64,000 nucleotides of DNA, taken from the NCBI GenBank assembly GCA_003184365.1, contig NKYR01000068.1:1-64000 (forward strand), read 5' to 3'. The notes under the pieces are model-generated. The model did no database searches and was not told the DNA's origin. It worked only from the letters and a program-made list of their open reading frames with translations. Shown piece by piece: positions 11,234 to 22,397 of the stretch (positions are counted from its first letter, which is position 1; every line of letters starts with the position of its first letter). The position numbers and the translations under genes are program-made. Origin of the DNA: Evernia prunastri (Eukaryota; Ascomycota; Lecanoromycetes; Lecanorales; Parmeliaceae).

Positions 11234-14200
11234 TAATTATTATAATAATTATAAGAATTCGAATAACGTTTATTTTCTTTGAATTATAATTTAATAAGAA
11301 TATCGACTAACTCATCGATTTTCTTAACGATCGTTTTCGACGTTTAACGATATTAAAACTTAATAATTATAAAAACGTTTTCAATTATATTAAAAAATTC
11401 AAATAAGTTTATACTAAAATTTGAATTATTTATAACGAACTTATTTTAAACGATCTCTATCTTATTTTTTTATTGTATATCGATTTAGATAAAAAGTATA
11501 AAGATTACTTTCTATATTATATTTAGATTTATAACGTTATTAATATCGCTAAAAATCCGACTTATTCGCTAAAATATATAACTTAGCGATTTATTTAAAC
11601 GATTATTAATTCGTCTATTAATAGAATCGAGTTTATTATTAAACTAATTATTACGCGCTTTAAAGCTTACGTTATTATAGAAGTATTAATAAGTNNNNNN
11701 NNNNNNNNNNNTTATTAATATCGCTAAAAATCCGACTTATTCGCTAAAATATATAACTTAGCGATTTATTTAAACGATTATTAATTCGTCTATTAATAGA
11801 ATCGAATTTAATATTAAATTAATTATTACGCGCTCTAAAGCTTACGTTATTATAAAAATATTAATAAATGATAAATGTAATAATTCTATTATCGTAAAAT
11901 AAAGTCGTCGAGAATTCTTTTAACGCAGTGATTCTTCGACGTATCGTTAAATATTATTAAAAATATTATAAATTTTATTACACTCAGCACGAATACGATA
12001 AATAATATTAATATAATTTTTATTATTTTAATAATTCGAAATAACGAAAACGAAGTCGCAATTAAGATTATAACGCTCGTAACGATCGTAATTAGCGCGA
12101 TAATAAAAAACGTAATATTAATCGCGATCGCAAAGATCGTTATAATAAAAAATTGCGAAGAATTCGAAATATTAATTTGATATATTACGACTTTAAAACG
12201 AAAGTCGAGAATATTAATTTCGATATCGACGAAATTTACGTCGTTATACGATTTAAGATTTTTCTCGCAATTCGTGAAAATAGCGAAAATTATTAATTTA
12301 AATATTATATTTCGAAGTATTATAATTAGTCGAAGCGTTATATTTCGAAATAAATCTTATATATTATAAGCGTTACGCTTAGTAAAATCTCAAAACGTTA
12401 AAAATTAAATATCTACGTCTCGATTTATGCGACTGCGAATCGATTAATTTTTAAAACTTATCGTTCATTAATAAAGCTTAATAATTATTACTTTTTTTAA
12501 AAAATCGATAATTCTCTTATTTTTATCGATAAGAATAAAATAAAATTAAACATTAATATCAAAGAAAAATATCGTCGAATAATTATTCTTTATATTTCGA
12601 AGTTATTAATAAATCTGATTTCTTAAAACAAGTTAATACGCGCGAAATATCTCGTTTAGATTATTAATATTCAAATCGATCGTTAAAGTATTATCGTCTG
12701 ATTAATCGATAACGATATCTTTCGCTTTAATATATGAAAAGATTATTACGATCTTCGCGAGATCAAGAAGCTTAAAAAGCTCTTTATATTTATTTTAATA
12801 TCGAAATAAATTTAAATCTTTACGATTATTTTTAAGTCGAAAATAATAATAATAATCGCTAATTTTACGTTTAATTTAATCGATAAATCAATTATTTCAT
12901 TTATATTGACGAAACGTTTTTAAAGTATTAACTATAAATCTAATATTATAATTAGTTCTATTTCGAATTATAACTTCTTCGACTTTAATTCAAATACGTT
13001 ATTTAATACGATTTACTTTCGTGTTAACAATTCGAATTTTAAATTTCGAATTATAAAGATTTTAAGTCTAAAAAGAAATAAAAGCGTGAATCAAACTTTA
13101 TAATCTTAATTTATTATTATCGTTATTTAAATTATACTAAAAATATATAATAATTATTTAAATATAATATTGATTTATTTAAGAAGATATTTGATAAAAT
13201 ATTCTATTTGATTTATATTATTAAAAAGATTTAATAAATTAAATATACTTCGCGTATTTGTTTTAAAAGACGATAATTCGATTTTATTTATTATAATATT
13301 GTTTAAATAAAGAAGACTAAAGATAAATATAAATACTTTATTATCTTTCTTAACGATTTCACTTATAAATTAAAAATCGAGCTTTTACGTTATAAAAGCG
13401 AGATCTTCTCGATCTTTTATGGCTATTTAAATACATAATAAGCGAAATAATTATCGATATTATCATCTTTGAATTAATTAAAAAAACGAATATTAAAATT
13501 ACGTTTTTAATCGCTTTCGCGATAAGAATAAAATCATATAAAAATTAATTATATTTAATAACTTTTAATAAAATAAATCTTTCGAACGTCTGAATTAAAA
13601 TTTTAAGAGCTATATCGCTATAGTTATAAAGAATATCGAATTATTAAAATATTATTAATCTTAGTTCATAATAATCATTAATTATTTACGTAATCGTCGA
13701 TCGACTTAAATTCGAAAGCTTATCTCTTACGAGATAAAAACTAATTATAAATTTAATCTCAAATATCTTCGATTTTTGAGATTCTATAACTAATACGTTA
13801 TACGTAAATTTAATATTAAATAAATTTTAAATTAAGATCGTATTATTATTAAGACGTTTAGACGATCTATTGATTATAAGAATAATTGTATTTATAAAAT
13901 ACTACTTAAAGACAATCGTATTTATCGAATATTTAAAGTTATTTGAAATAAGATATTCTTTAGCTTTCTACGAATTAAGTAAAAATTATTAAATTTTTTT
14001 ATAATAAAGGAAATATTAGCGTCGTAAACGTTTCTATCTATGAAAAAATTCGTATTTGAATTTATTACGATTATAATAAATAATAATTAAGATAAATTAG
14101 ATTCTATAGCGTTAAAATCAGCGTCGCTTATAATATCGTTATTAGTTAATTTATTATAATTGTTAGCTATTTTTATATTAATTTTATTATTAATCTTAAT

Positions 14201-14934
14201 ATCGAATATAAAAACGTTTATTTTAATAATTCTCTTCGAAATTTCGAATATAGAAAATATATCAACTTTATCGAAATATTATTTATATCTAAAATAACGT
14301 GATCTATTATTAAATTCGATTATAATATTAATCTTTATTATTCGCGAATTTTATAAATTAAAAAAAGTTATCGTAAATAATAATTCGAATAATAAAAAAT
14401 AAATAAACGCGATTAAGAATAAGATAGTGTCTTTAATAAAGAATAATATTTAAGATTTAATAAATTATTTTAAGAATAGAAAGTCGTTGAGAGATAAATA
14501 AGTTTTTACTTTAAAACGAGAATTTAAAGATAAAATCACTCGATATAAAATATGTTAAATTATTCTTCAATATTTTCAGCGCGAAGATTTAATTAATAAT
14601 AAGACTTTTATTTCGATTATTAAATTTATAAATTATAAGATATTATTTATCTTAGTAGCTACTCTAAATTAAAATCTAAAATAAATAAATATTAAAATCC
14701 TTTTTTTATACGATGATATAGAGAAGCAAATTTATATATATTAACTTATTAACTTTAAGAATTCAAAGTATCTCGATAAAATTTATAAATTGAATAAAGT
14801 TCTCTATAATTTAAAGTAGTCGTCTCGAATTTAATATAATATCTTCGTCAACTTTATAAAGAATTAAGACTTTATATTTATTGATATCGATTATAACGTA
14901 TTTAACGATTCTCGAATTAATATTATCATAATTT
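11234..14934 (+). mobile_element. RIP-degraded Ty1/copia element, 5' part
   Basis: AT-rich with the same dinucleotide bias as 4.7-10.4 kb. It ends at 14918-14960 in a readable RT box, FYINNMLIIN (from FYVDDMLITG), so gag/protease/integrase remains should lie upstream on the plus strand. I could not place individual domains in 11.2-14.8 kb with confidence. It continues after the LINE insertion at 15338. Confidence 0.65.
11536..11870. repeat. Near-identical tandem copies flanking an N gap
   Basis: About 160 bp ending at 11694 is repeated from 11711 (taatatcgctaaaaatccga, cgattattaattcgtc). The gap 11695-11711 is 17 Ns. The copies differ only by a few G/A and C/T changes, as expected for two RIP alleles of one repeat or two overlapping contig ends that failed to merge. 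Confidence 0.65.
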
Positions 14935-14966
14935 TTTATATTAATAATATGTTAATTATTAATCTT

Positions 14967-15305
14967 GATTGATTGATTGCTTAATACGCCTATCTAGTAA
15001 ACTACTTTACTAATCAGGGAGTTCCTCGAATATTTGTAGCGCTGAAGAAACCTTTCGGACAAAAACTTCAACTTATCCTCTCGTGTTATCATTGTTGTCA
15101 ACTCTTAGTCTTTGACTGTCAAGTTGTTGCCACAAACCACTGTCACTTCCGTTCTCTTTCAGTCTGCCGCTATTGCTTCCGTGATTGTCTCCTTCTATGC
15201 CTGCTTTTTGCTTCCCCTCTTCTCCTTACCCTTTTTCTTGTTTTTGGTTTCTTTGTCTAGTCCTAGCGGTAATTTGGACCGAGCCAATTGCTCTTGGGCT
15301 AACTC
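14967..15305 (-). mobile_element. Second 5'-truncated LINE fragment
   Basis: GC-richer island on the minus strand. Its tail (gattgattgattg on the plus strand, 14967 on) is the same AATC-type tail as LINE fragment 1, followed by a related 3' end (aggcgtatta versus aggcgtataa). Its left-coded end reads EQLARSKLPLGLDKETKNKK on the minus strand, the C-terminus of ORF2. Flanking 32-bp copies (14935-14966 and 15306-15337) differ at two positions and look like a target-site duplication. The hydrophobic plus-strand ORF here is antisense and not coding. Confidence 0.75.
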
Positions 15306-15337
15306 TTTATATTAATAATATTTTAATTATTAATTTT

Positions 15338-16810
15338 AATTATACGAGTATTTAGCGAATTAAAAATACACTTAACGTCAAATTTTATATAAAAAATTAA
15401 AAATTTTACGTCTATTACTTAAAGATAATTATTACTTACGATCGTATTAATAAAATAATTCGTTTAAAATAAGTTAATTATATTAAATAAGTTCTTCAAG
15501 ACAATAATATATAAGAATTTAAATCGATTATTATTTTAATGAAAATCTTAATTAAGCTAAGTTTTATTAAGAATAAATTCGAAATTACGTTTAAAAATAG
15601 ACTACGCTATTAGTCTATCGTCGACTCTTTAATATACGTTATATTAAATATTTAATTAAATCTAGCTTACGCTATCTTTATTATTAATCCCTATATTTAT
15701 AACTTTATTAAACGATATTAAAATATAATAAGGCGTATATTTCAGTATCTAAAGGATATCGTTAACTTTTAACTCACTTTTTAAAATACTCTCTTTAATT
15801 TAATAAATTATATCGATTTCGATTAAATTAATAATATCGTTACGCGTCGCTCTATTTTTAATTATATATTTAATATTAATAATACGATTATTAGCTAATC
15901 TTTTAAACGATAAGTTATCGTCGCTCTTTCGATCTATAAAGTCGAATATATTAAATAAACTTAGATTATTAAGAAAGTTATTTGATTATAAAATCTCTTA
16001 ACGTCTTTACCATTTAATAATAACGTTTTAAAAATAATTATTATCTACGAAAATAATTAAAACGTTATTACGCTAATCAAGAATTTTCGTTCTCACGAAC
16101 GTATTAAGTATATTAAAATTAATAATTACTTTTATCGAAAAAAAGTCGTCGATAAGATAATAATCTTCGAGTATATTTCTATCGATAAATAAATAATTAA
16201 TAAACTAATTAAGTCGCTGATTAGAAATAAGTTTGAGATATTTCGTAATATAATAGACTTATTGCTCTATTAATAACAATTTTATAAAAATTATTTCAAT
16301 CTTAAAATCTCAAAATATATTAAAATTTTATAATCGATATTATTATCTTCGAATAGCTTTTCGTTATCTTATCTCTTTAAAACATTATATCTCTAATCGC
16401 TTATTCTTTAAAATATCGATCGAATTTAATCTTATTAAGTAATCTTATAATTATTTAGTACTCAAGATATATATTAATACTTTTTATATATTTATCGATT
16501 ATATTTTAATAATATTTTGATATATATTTAATAAAGTAAAAAATAAATTCTCAAAAAATCGTTTTTTAATAAAAAGTGAAAAAGTTAAACAACACGTTAA
16601 AATAATAATCTATATCATAAAACGTCTTTATCGTCTTTAAATTTCGATTTTTCGTATTATATAAGACGATCGTGTAAAAATATTAAAATTTATTCAAATT
16701 AGATTTCACGTTAGTAATTCGACGTTCGAACTTGATAGATTTTATATATAGCGATCTTCTTATACCTTATATAACTCAATCAAGTATTTTATACATCTAT
16801 CTTTTTAACA
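15338..16810 (+). mobile_element. RIP-degraded Ty1/copia element, 3' part
   Basis: Continuation of the copia relic. About 16115-16265 reads, through stops, as FYRKKVVDKIIIFEYIS and then KLIKSLIRNKFEIFRNII. This matches the conserved copia pol C-terminus (HIRxxV..G.I...YIPTxEQxADxLTKxLxRxKFExF). The 3' LTR-like segment 16688-16810 follows and ends TTTTTAACA. Orientation is plus throughout. Confidence 0.7.
16688..16810 (+). repeat. LTR-like end, copy 2
   Basis: Partner of 8447-8568, lying about 420 bp after the copia pol end and finishing in TAACA. A related segment with a caaaaaatcgtttttta core sits upstream at 16545-16582 and recurs at 6604-6650. Confidence 0.5.
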
Positions 16811-17629
16811 TATTTACTGTAGTAACTGCGAAAGACTTCAAATGCTTTTAATATTTTACACGTAGATAATTAAATAGCTTATTGCGAGAGATAGTCTTAT
16901 ACTAACAGTGCTCGCATTAATAGTCAACGATAGTAATAATTTTCGTGAAATAGCTCTCTACGTAATTATTATCTTTCGAAGCTTAATCTTTATAATTCTC
17001 GTAGTTATTAGAAACTTCGTAGCTATTAAAGCTTTCGATAGATAATTAAAGTTTCTTAAATTAATTTGAGAGATAATCGATATAAATATCGTTCTCGAAT
17101 TTCTTCTTCACTATTACTTGCTGAAATCGTAATAAAAATCTATTTAATAATTTTAAAAGTTATCGAAGCTTAATCGAAAGAGTTGTTAATACGTCTAATA
17201 ATCAGACGATCTCGAATCTAACGTATTTTCGAAAGATGTTATAATTTATAATCTTATTAACGAAGCGAATAATAAAATACGAGCGTTTTTTTAATTATTT
17301 TGATATATCTAAAAACGTTAATTACTTTAATATTCTTACTAACTGTCTTAATATTCTTATTAATTACTCTAATATTCTTAATAAATCTAAAAACGTTATT
17401 AATAATTTTCGATTATAAAAGACTTTCACGATCGCTGCTGCTGTTATTAATTGTTTTAATAAACATTATATTAGAACTATTATAATTAAGACTGTCGAGA
17501 TTAATACTTTTTAATTTCTTCTGCTATTATTAAAGACAAGTATAGACCCACGAATGTATTCGTAAAACGTGTTCTGAGGATTTTAGGGACTGATTTCGGA
17601 GCCGCGCACCCTCGAAATACATTAGTTTC

Positions 17630-17943
17630 GAAATCTCTCAGAGGTAAAACACTTTCAACTTAGTATTTATCAACAACTATAAGACTAATTCTAAGAATTC
17701 TTAATTTCCTGAATAGCGTATATAGACCTTCAAAATTTAAAAATTTGATAGAAAAGTAAAAATTTATTCATGTTGCAAAAAGACAATATCAAAATTTTGA
17801 TGTTCCTGCGCTCGAAAGGCCTAGCGAGCTGACTAAGCACGCGATATCTAAAAGCGTAGTGACTCTGATTTTATGATTGGCTGCACATACAAATTTAACG
17901 TTTTCTAGTTTAGTTCTATCTTATTGTATTATATATACTAATA
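17630..17943 (-). repeat. Arm B of the long dispersed inverted repeat
   Basis: Reverse complement of 7820-8150 with roughly three quarters identity by eye. Embedded in AT-rich DNA but itself moderately GC. No ORF. Confidence 0.6.
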
Positions 17944-19324
17944 TGAAATCTATCGTAAATATCGATAGATATATTTTTATTATTGATATTTACGCTTATT
18001 TAGATGTTCGAAAAATCGATTATAATTAGTGACAGCGTCTGACTCTAAAATATCTCGCTGAAATTTCGTATTAGATTTATTTTAGATTAGCAAAATATAA
18101 TTTTTAATAATTCTCATATCGATATTCTAAGTAGCTCTTATAATAATCTAAATATACTTATATAATTTTTTATAATATAAAGTATTCTATAAGATATACT
18201 TCTTTCGTAATAAAATAGTTATATTTTAAGAACGAGATTATTTTCAGCAAATAAGTAATAGACGATATCACTCGTTTATATTATAGATAATTAGTCGTTT
18301 ATTATTCTCGAAGAGTTTAGTAGTAAATCAAATAAAAACGAGATCTCTTAGATAGATCTGAAGATTCTATCGTAATAACACGTTATTTTTAACACGAATT
18401 ATATTTTTTACTCTATTTAAAAAGATATGAATATTTCGAAAAAAGTTACTTTTATCGAAATGTTCGATAGCGAAGATAATATTAGTAAACTTACTTTCGT
18501 AAAACGAATCAAAATAGTCAACGTCGTCTAAATTAAATCGATCGATATTATTATTATCATTATCAATAAATTCCAATTTTTCTAACGAGTTTAAAGTTTT
18601 TAAAGATTCGAGAGATTCTAACTATACTCGAAACTACTTTATTATTACACGTAGTTCGATAAGCTATACTTCGATAAATTCTTAAGTTATAGCAGCGAGT
18701 AGTTTAGATTTAATTAATCGATTATAAATAACTTCGTCAACTACGTTAATAGAGATATATTTAATAAATAATTTCGTGACGAAAAAAGTAGGGTTTAAAT
18801 ATGTAGAAGTATTATTAATAGAAAGAGATTCGTAGTATCTAAAGAGAAGCTAAATAGCTGAAATAACTTTAAGCTTTATCGTACGATCGTCGAAGACTTT
18901 AATAAAGCGTCGTAGCGAAGTAAAATTCGTTTATTAATAAGTTGAAAAAGATAAAGATTTCTTGATAGTGACTCTAATTATAATAGATTTTAAACGAGAT
19001 TATATAATTATAATATAAAGAGCGATAATAACTGTTTTTCGAGATACTTAAGCTCTATTAGTAACTTCGACAAATGCTCGAAACTAATAGTTAATTCGTA
19101 TAAAATTTCTCGAAAGAATTTAAATAGAAGATATAATAATAGTAAAAGTAATAATAACGCTATTATTGCTTAAAATAGTTATTATTACTATAAACTTCTG
19201 CAATTAAATTAGTGACGTAGAGATTAATATAAAGCAATAAACGTTTAGTGAAGAAGTTCTCTTGCTAGAGAGTTAATGTTGATACTAATAAATCGCTGAA
19301 TCTATTTACAAGCATAGCATAATG
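17944..19324. other. AT-rich RIP-type stretch without recognisable gene
   Basis: Only short ORFs such as 18367-18576 (minus), Asn/Asp/Phe/Ile-rich as expected from mutated sequence. Presumably more decayed retroelement. Nothing specific identified. Confidence 0.6.
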
Positions 19325-19547
19325 TGTCAGAACCGTGCCCAGAGTCAAGTCTAATGGGGGTAAATTGAATAAGACAACTAGATAAGGAGGAAATATGTAC
19401 AGAAGAAGAGCGCTTAAATACTAGGAAGAATCCCCGCTAGCCTATGTGTCAATGGGAATGTGTCAATAACCAATAAACACTCTATGTGCTAGACACATAG
19501 CCATAAACACTCCCTATGTGCCTGACACCTAGGGTACGTCCGTAACA
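19325..19547 (-). repeat. Chromovirus LTR 1 (3' LTR of the minus-strand copy)
   Basis: 223 bp. On the minus strand it starts TGTTACGGACG and ends GGTTCTGACA. It appears identical to LTR 4 (22598-22820) in reverse complement. Next to it, 19551-19562 is the polypurine tract (minus strand GAGGGGGGGGG). Confidence 0.85.
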
Positions 19548-19859
19548 CTACCCCCCCCCTCAGGCAAGCGATGCCCCAGCGCTGTAGATTGGCCTGCGAG
19601 TCGTCTGCGAGCAGAAAGGATAAAAATAGTGGCGAGACCCCGGAGATTTCGGAGACGGCGGGGCCGCTTTGACTTGGCAACAGCGTTGTGCGGCCCTGGG
19701 TTCTCCGGATATTTGTTGTGATAGTCATTGACTACGTCCTGGGCCCCCTCAAACTCATCATTATCAGTATTCCACCAAGTGAGGGTATCGTCATCATCTT
19801 TCCATCTCACTTGGTACTGCAATTTGCCATAGTGACGGCGAGAGTCCAGGATATCTTCC
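19529..19859 (-). CDS. Chromovirus integrase C-terminus with chromodomain (fragment)
   Basis: Entering at the N at 19860, the minus strand reads EDILDSRRHYGKLQYQVRW, an integrase tail leading into a chromodomain (YQVRWKDDDDTLTWW, then DVVNDYHNKYPENPGP). In chromoviruses this module reads histone marks and targets integration to heterochromatin. The acidic DDDD insert replaces the usual KGY/D-type turn. The frame then runs basic (KSKRPRRLRNLR), crosses the polypurine tract and stops inside the LTR at 19529. Everything upstream is missing at the gap. Confidence 0.75.
19551..19562 (-). other. Polypurine tract of the chromovirus
   Basis: Minus-strand GAGGGGGGGGG followed by TAG and the LTR start TGTTACGG. 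Same arrangement at 22584-22594 on the plus strand. Expected plus-strand DNA primer. Confidence 0.65.
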
Positions 19860-19860
19860 N
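19860..19860. other. Single-N assembly gap
   Basis: Joins the chromodomain fragment to an unrelated 511-bp segment that is an exact copy of 21001-21511. Probably a scaffold join of unknown length. Confidence 0.75.
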
Positions 19861-20371
19861 GATAAGCGTTACTCGTCTTCGTCTTGAACTTTTATCGCTT
19901 TCTTTAGCTGATCGATTAGAAGTTACTGAATTAAGTTAGAAAAGTTCGCTAATTGAGAATATATTTGACACTCAGCAAACTAATAAGATCTGAATTTAAC
20001 TGCTATTTGTTCGTTACGAAGTTCTTATTTGTCAGGGAACGAGGCTTGATAAGAGGAATCTCATTCTCTATGGCTAGGACTAAGGTAAAGGCCAAGACGA
20101 AAGATGAGGAAACAAGAAAGAACGGGGGATGCGAGCAGCCCTTAAGGGGCTGTCGCCTAGATCGTCGGCTATCGCATAGATTAACCTGACTAGACTGAGA
20201 TCCACACCATGACAGTATTGATTAATAATTTTTAGCATATGCATAGCGACTTCTAATAGACTGAATCGCAGTATAGTATTTTTTTCATCGACATAAATCT
20301 TGAGAGAATAATGTTAGGACTTAATCGTATTCGTGATGATTATCTGTAGAAGCAAATAAGAATACTGACGC
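19861..20371. repeat. Exact 511-bp duplicate of 21001-21511
   Basis: Matches line by line with no difference seen, including the solo LTR-like unit (here 20030-20214). It is bounded by Ns on both sides, so it may be a misplaced duplicate contig. Confidence 0.85.
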
Positions 20372-20372
20372 N
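20372..20372. other. Single-N assembly gap
   Basis: Joins the duplicated segment to the chromovirus leader region. Confidence 0.75.
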
Positions 20373-20571
20373 TGCTTGCACGTATGCAGCAGTACCTCCT
20401 CGTAAGGGGTTTTCCTTGTGGTCAACAAGTCCTAGCCACGAATGGTTCGTTTTGCCCGTAGGTAGGCCACACCCGGATGCCCAATGATCTGACGTCGAAA
20501 CGTCTTCACAACGGTCCCGATGACAATTTTCTTTTACTGTTCGCTTGTCAGTACGAACGGAAGGGTGGATG

Positions 20572-20581
20572 ATCTAGTTGT
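20572..20581 (-). other. Putative self-priming primer binding site (minus copy)
   Basis: Two bases after the LTR end, the minus strand reads ACAACTAGAT. This is complementary to ATCTAGTTGT inside the LTR where the transcript is expected to start. There is no TGG that would suggest a tRNA primer. Confidence 0.45.
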
Positions 20582-20583
20582 AG

Positions 20584-20808
20584 TGTCAGAACCGTGCCCA
20601 GAGTCAAGTCTAATGGGGGTAAATTGAATAAGACAACTAGATAAAGAGCGAATATGTACACAGGAGAAGAGCGCTTAAATACTAGGAAGAATCCCCGCTA
20701 GCCTATGTGATAATGAGAATGTGTCAATGACCAATAAATACTCTATGTGCCTGACACATAGCCATAAACACTCCCTTTGTACCTGACAGCTAGGGTACGT
20801 CCGTAACA
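20584..20808 (-). repeat. Chromovirus LTR 2 (5' LTR of the minus-strand copy)
   Basis: 225 bp, reverse complement of LTR 3 with no difference seen. It differs from LTR 1 at several sites (for example caggtacaaag versus caggcacatag). The leader on its left (20373-20583) is the reverse complement of 22023-22230 apart from rare differences. Confidence 0.85.
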
Positions 20809-21797
20809 TTCTTCTTCAAATATATAGATTTATTTCTTTCAATCAGTCTCGACAAATACATTATTTATCAAGTTGAATTGTTATAAATGAGAGCACGATA
20901 GTTGATATTGACGATAAAAGAGATAGATGTATAACAACTCGTCATTTAAATTGCGAGAAATCTCATCTATCTTAATGATTAATAATGTAAAAAGAGTATA
21001 GATAAGCGTTACTCGTCTTCGTCTTGAACTTTTATCGCTTTCTTTAGCTGATCGATTAGAAGTTACTGAATTAAGTTAGAAAAGTTCGCTAATTGAGAAT
21101 ATATTTGACACTCAGCAAACTAATAAGATCTGAATTTAACTGCTATTTGTTCGTTACGAAGTTCTTATTTGTCAGGGAACGAGGCTTGATAAGAGGAATC
21201 TCATTCTCTATGGCTAGGACTAAGGTAAAGGCCAAGACGAAAGATGAGGAAACAAGAAAGAACGGGGGATGCGAGCAGCCCTTAAGGGGCTGTCGCCTAG
21301 ATCGTCGGCTATCGCATAGATTAACCTGACTAGACTGAGATCCACACCATGACAGTATTGATTAATAATTTTTAGCATATGCATAGCGACTTCTAATAGA
21401 CTGAATCGCAGTATAGTATTTTTTTCATCGACATAAATCTTGAGAGAATAATGTTAGGACTTAATCGTATTCGTGATGATTATCTGTAGAAGCAAATAAG
21501 AATACTGACGCGTATAGTACGCTTAAAGACGCTTGATCTTCAGTCAATCGCGACGAATATACTTCTTCTTCGACTCTGAAGTAGTAGCAATAGCTGCATG
21601 AATCGATTTAAGATAATTCTGCTCTGAAAATTAATAGTAGAGAGTCTTATAGAGATACTCAAAGAAATTCTTGTAATTATCGACACATAGCTATCGTTTG
21701 AGAGTTTTTTCGCTATGTTTTCGACAGAGGAAATAATCAATCTGTTGCTTATCTTTCTTAAAATCTCGAAAGACTAGTCGAATAGTCTTCTATTCGG
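20809..21797. other. AT-rich spacer between the inverted chromovirus copies
   Basis: Moderately AT-rich without a convincing ORF. Holds the solo LTR-like unit at 21170-21354 and the segment duplicated at 19861-20371. Confidence 0.6.
21170..21354 (-). repeat. Solo LTR-like element
   Basis: A GC-rich 185-bp island in AT-rich DNA. On the minus strand it starts TGTCATGGTG and ends CGTTCCCTGACA, so both ends are TGTCA/TGACA. Imperfect flanking duplication (ttatt left, gtatt right). A small hairpin (agcccttaaggggct) lies inside. Copia-type solo LTRs look like this; the family is not identified. Repeated at 20030-20214 within the 511-bp duplicate. Confidence 0.5.
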
Positions 21798-22022
21798 TGT
21801 TACGGACGTACCCTAGCTGTCAGGTACAAAGGGAGTGTTTATGGCTATGTGTCAGGCACATAGAGTATTTATTGGTCATTGACACATTCTCATTATCACA
21901 TAGGCTAGCGGGGATTCTTCCTAGTATTTAAGCGCTCTTCTCCTGTGTACATATTCGCTCTTTATCTAGTTGTCTTATTCAATTTACCCCCATTAGACTT
22001 GACTCTGGGCACGGTTCTGACA
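21798..22022 (+). repeat. Chromovirus LTR 3 (5' LTR of the plus-strand copy)
   Basis: 225 bp, TGTTACGG to GTTCTGACA. Contains a TATA-like TATTTAAG at 21925 and, 33 bp after its end, ATCTAGTTGT at 21964-21973, the proposed transcript start. Confidence 0.85.
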
Positions 22023-22396
22023 CTACAACTAGATCATCTACCCTTCCGTTCGTACTGACAAGCGAACAGTAAAAGAAAATTGTCATCGGGACCGTTGTGA
22101 AGACGTTTCGACGTCAGATCATTGGGCATCCGGGTGTGGCCTACCTACAGGCAAAACGAACCATTCGTGGCTAGGACTTGTTGACCACAAGGAAAACCCC
22201 TTACGAGGAGGTACTGCTGCATACGTGCAAGCACCCCAGCATTCGTGCAAACAACCCCCCTAACAAAAAGAACAAACTTCATTAAAGAACAAAGACTTCT
22301 TTCTCCGCTCCGCATCCAACTCCGCCTGGACGTTCTTCCTTAAGCAGTCAAGAAACCACCCCATCAAGCTGTTACCATTCAAAAGAACACCATTCA
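22023..22396 (+). other. Chromovirus leader and start of gag region
   Basis: Internal sequence after the 5' LTR, ordinary base composition, cut off by the N at 22397. It should contain the gag start but no long ORF can be read before the gap. Confidence 0.5.
22025..22034 (+). other. Putative self-priming primer binding site (plus copy)
   Basis: ACAACTAGAT, two bases past the 5' LTR, is the exact complement of ATCTAGTTGT at 21964-21973. The arrangement resembles Tf1-type self-priming. Confidence 0.45.
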
Positions 22397-22397
22397 N
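22397..22397. other. Single-N assembly gap
   Basis: Leader on the left, chromodomain tail (from GAQDVVNDYH) on the right. The whole gag-pol body is collapsed into this position. Confidence 0.8.

Noticed and set aside
15112..15315. Hydrophobic plus-strand ORF in a GC island, looking like a membrane peptide
   Set aside because: It is the antisense of the LINE ORF2 C-terminus and 3' region on the minus strand; hydrophobicity comes from reading CTT/TTC-rich complement.
18367..18576. Asn/Asp/Phe-rich minus-strand ORF
   Set aside because: Composition expected from RIPed DNA; no motif or conservation visible.
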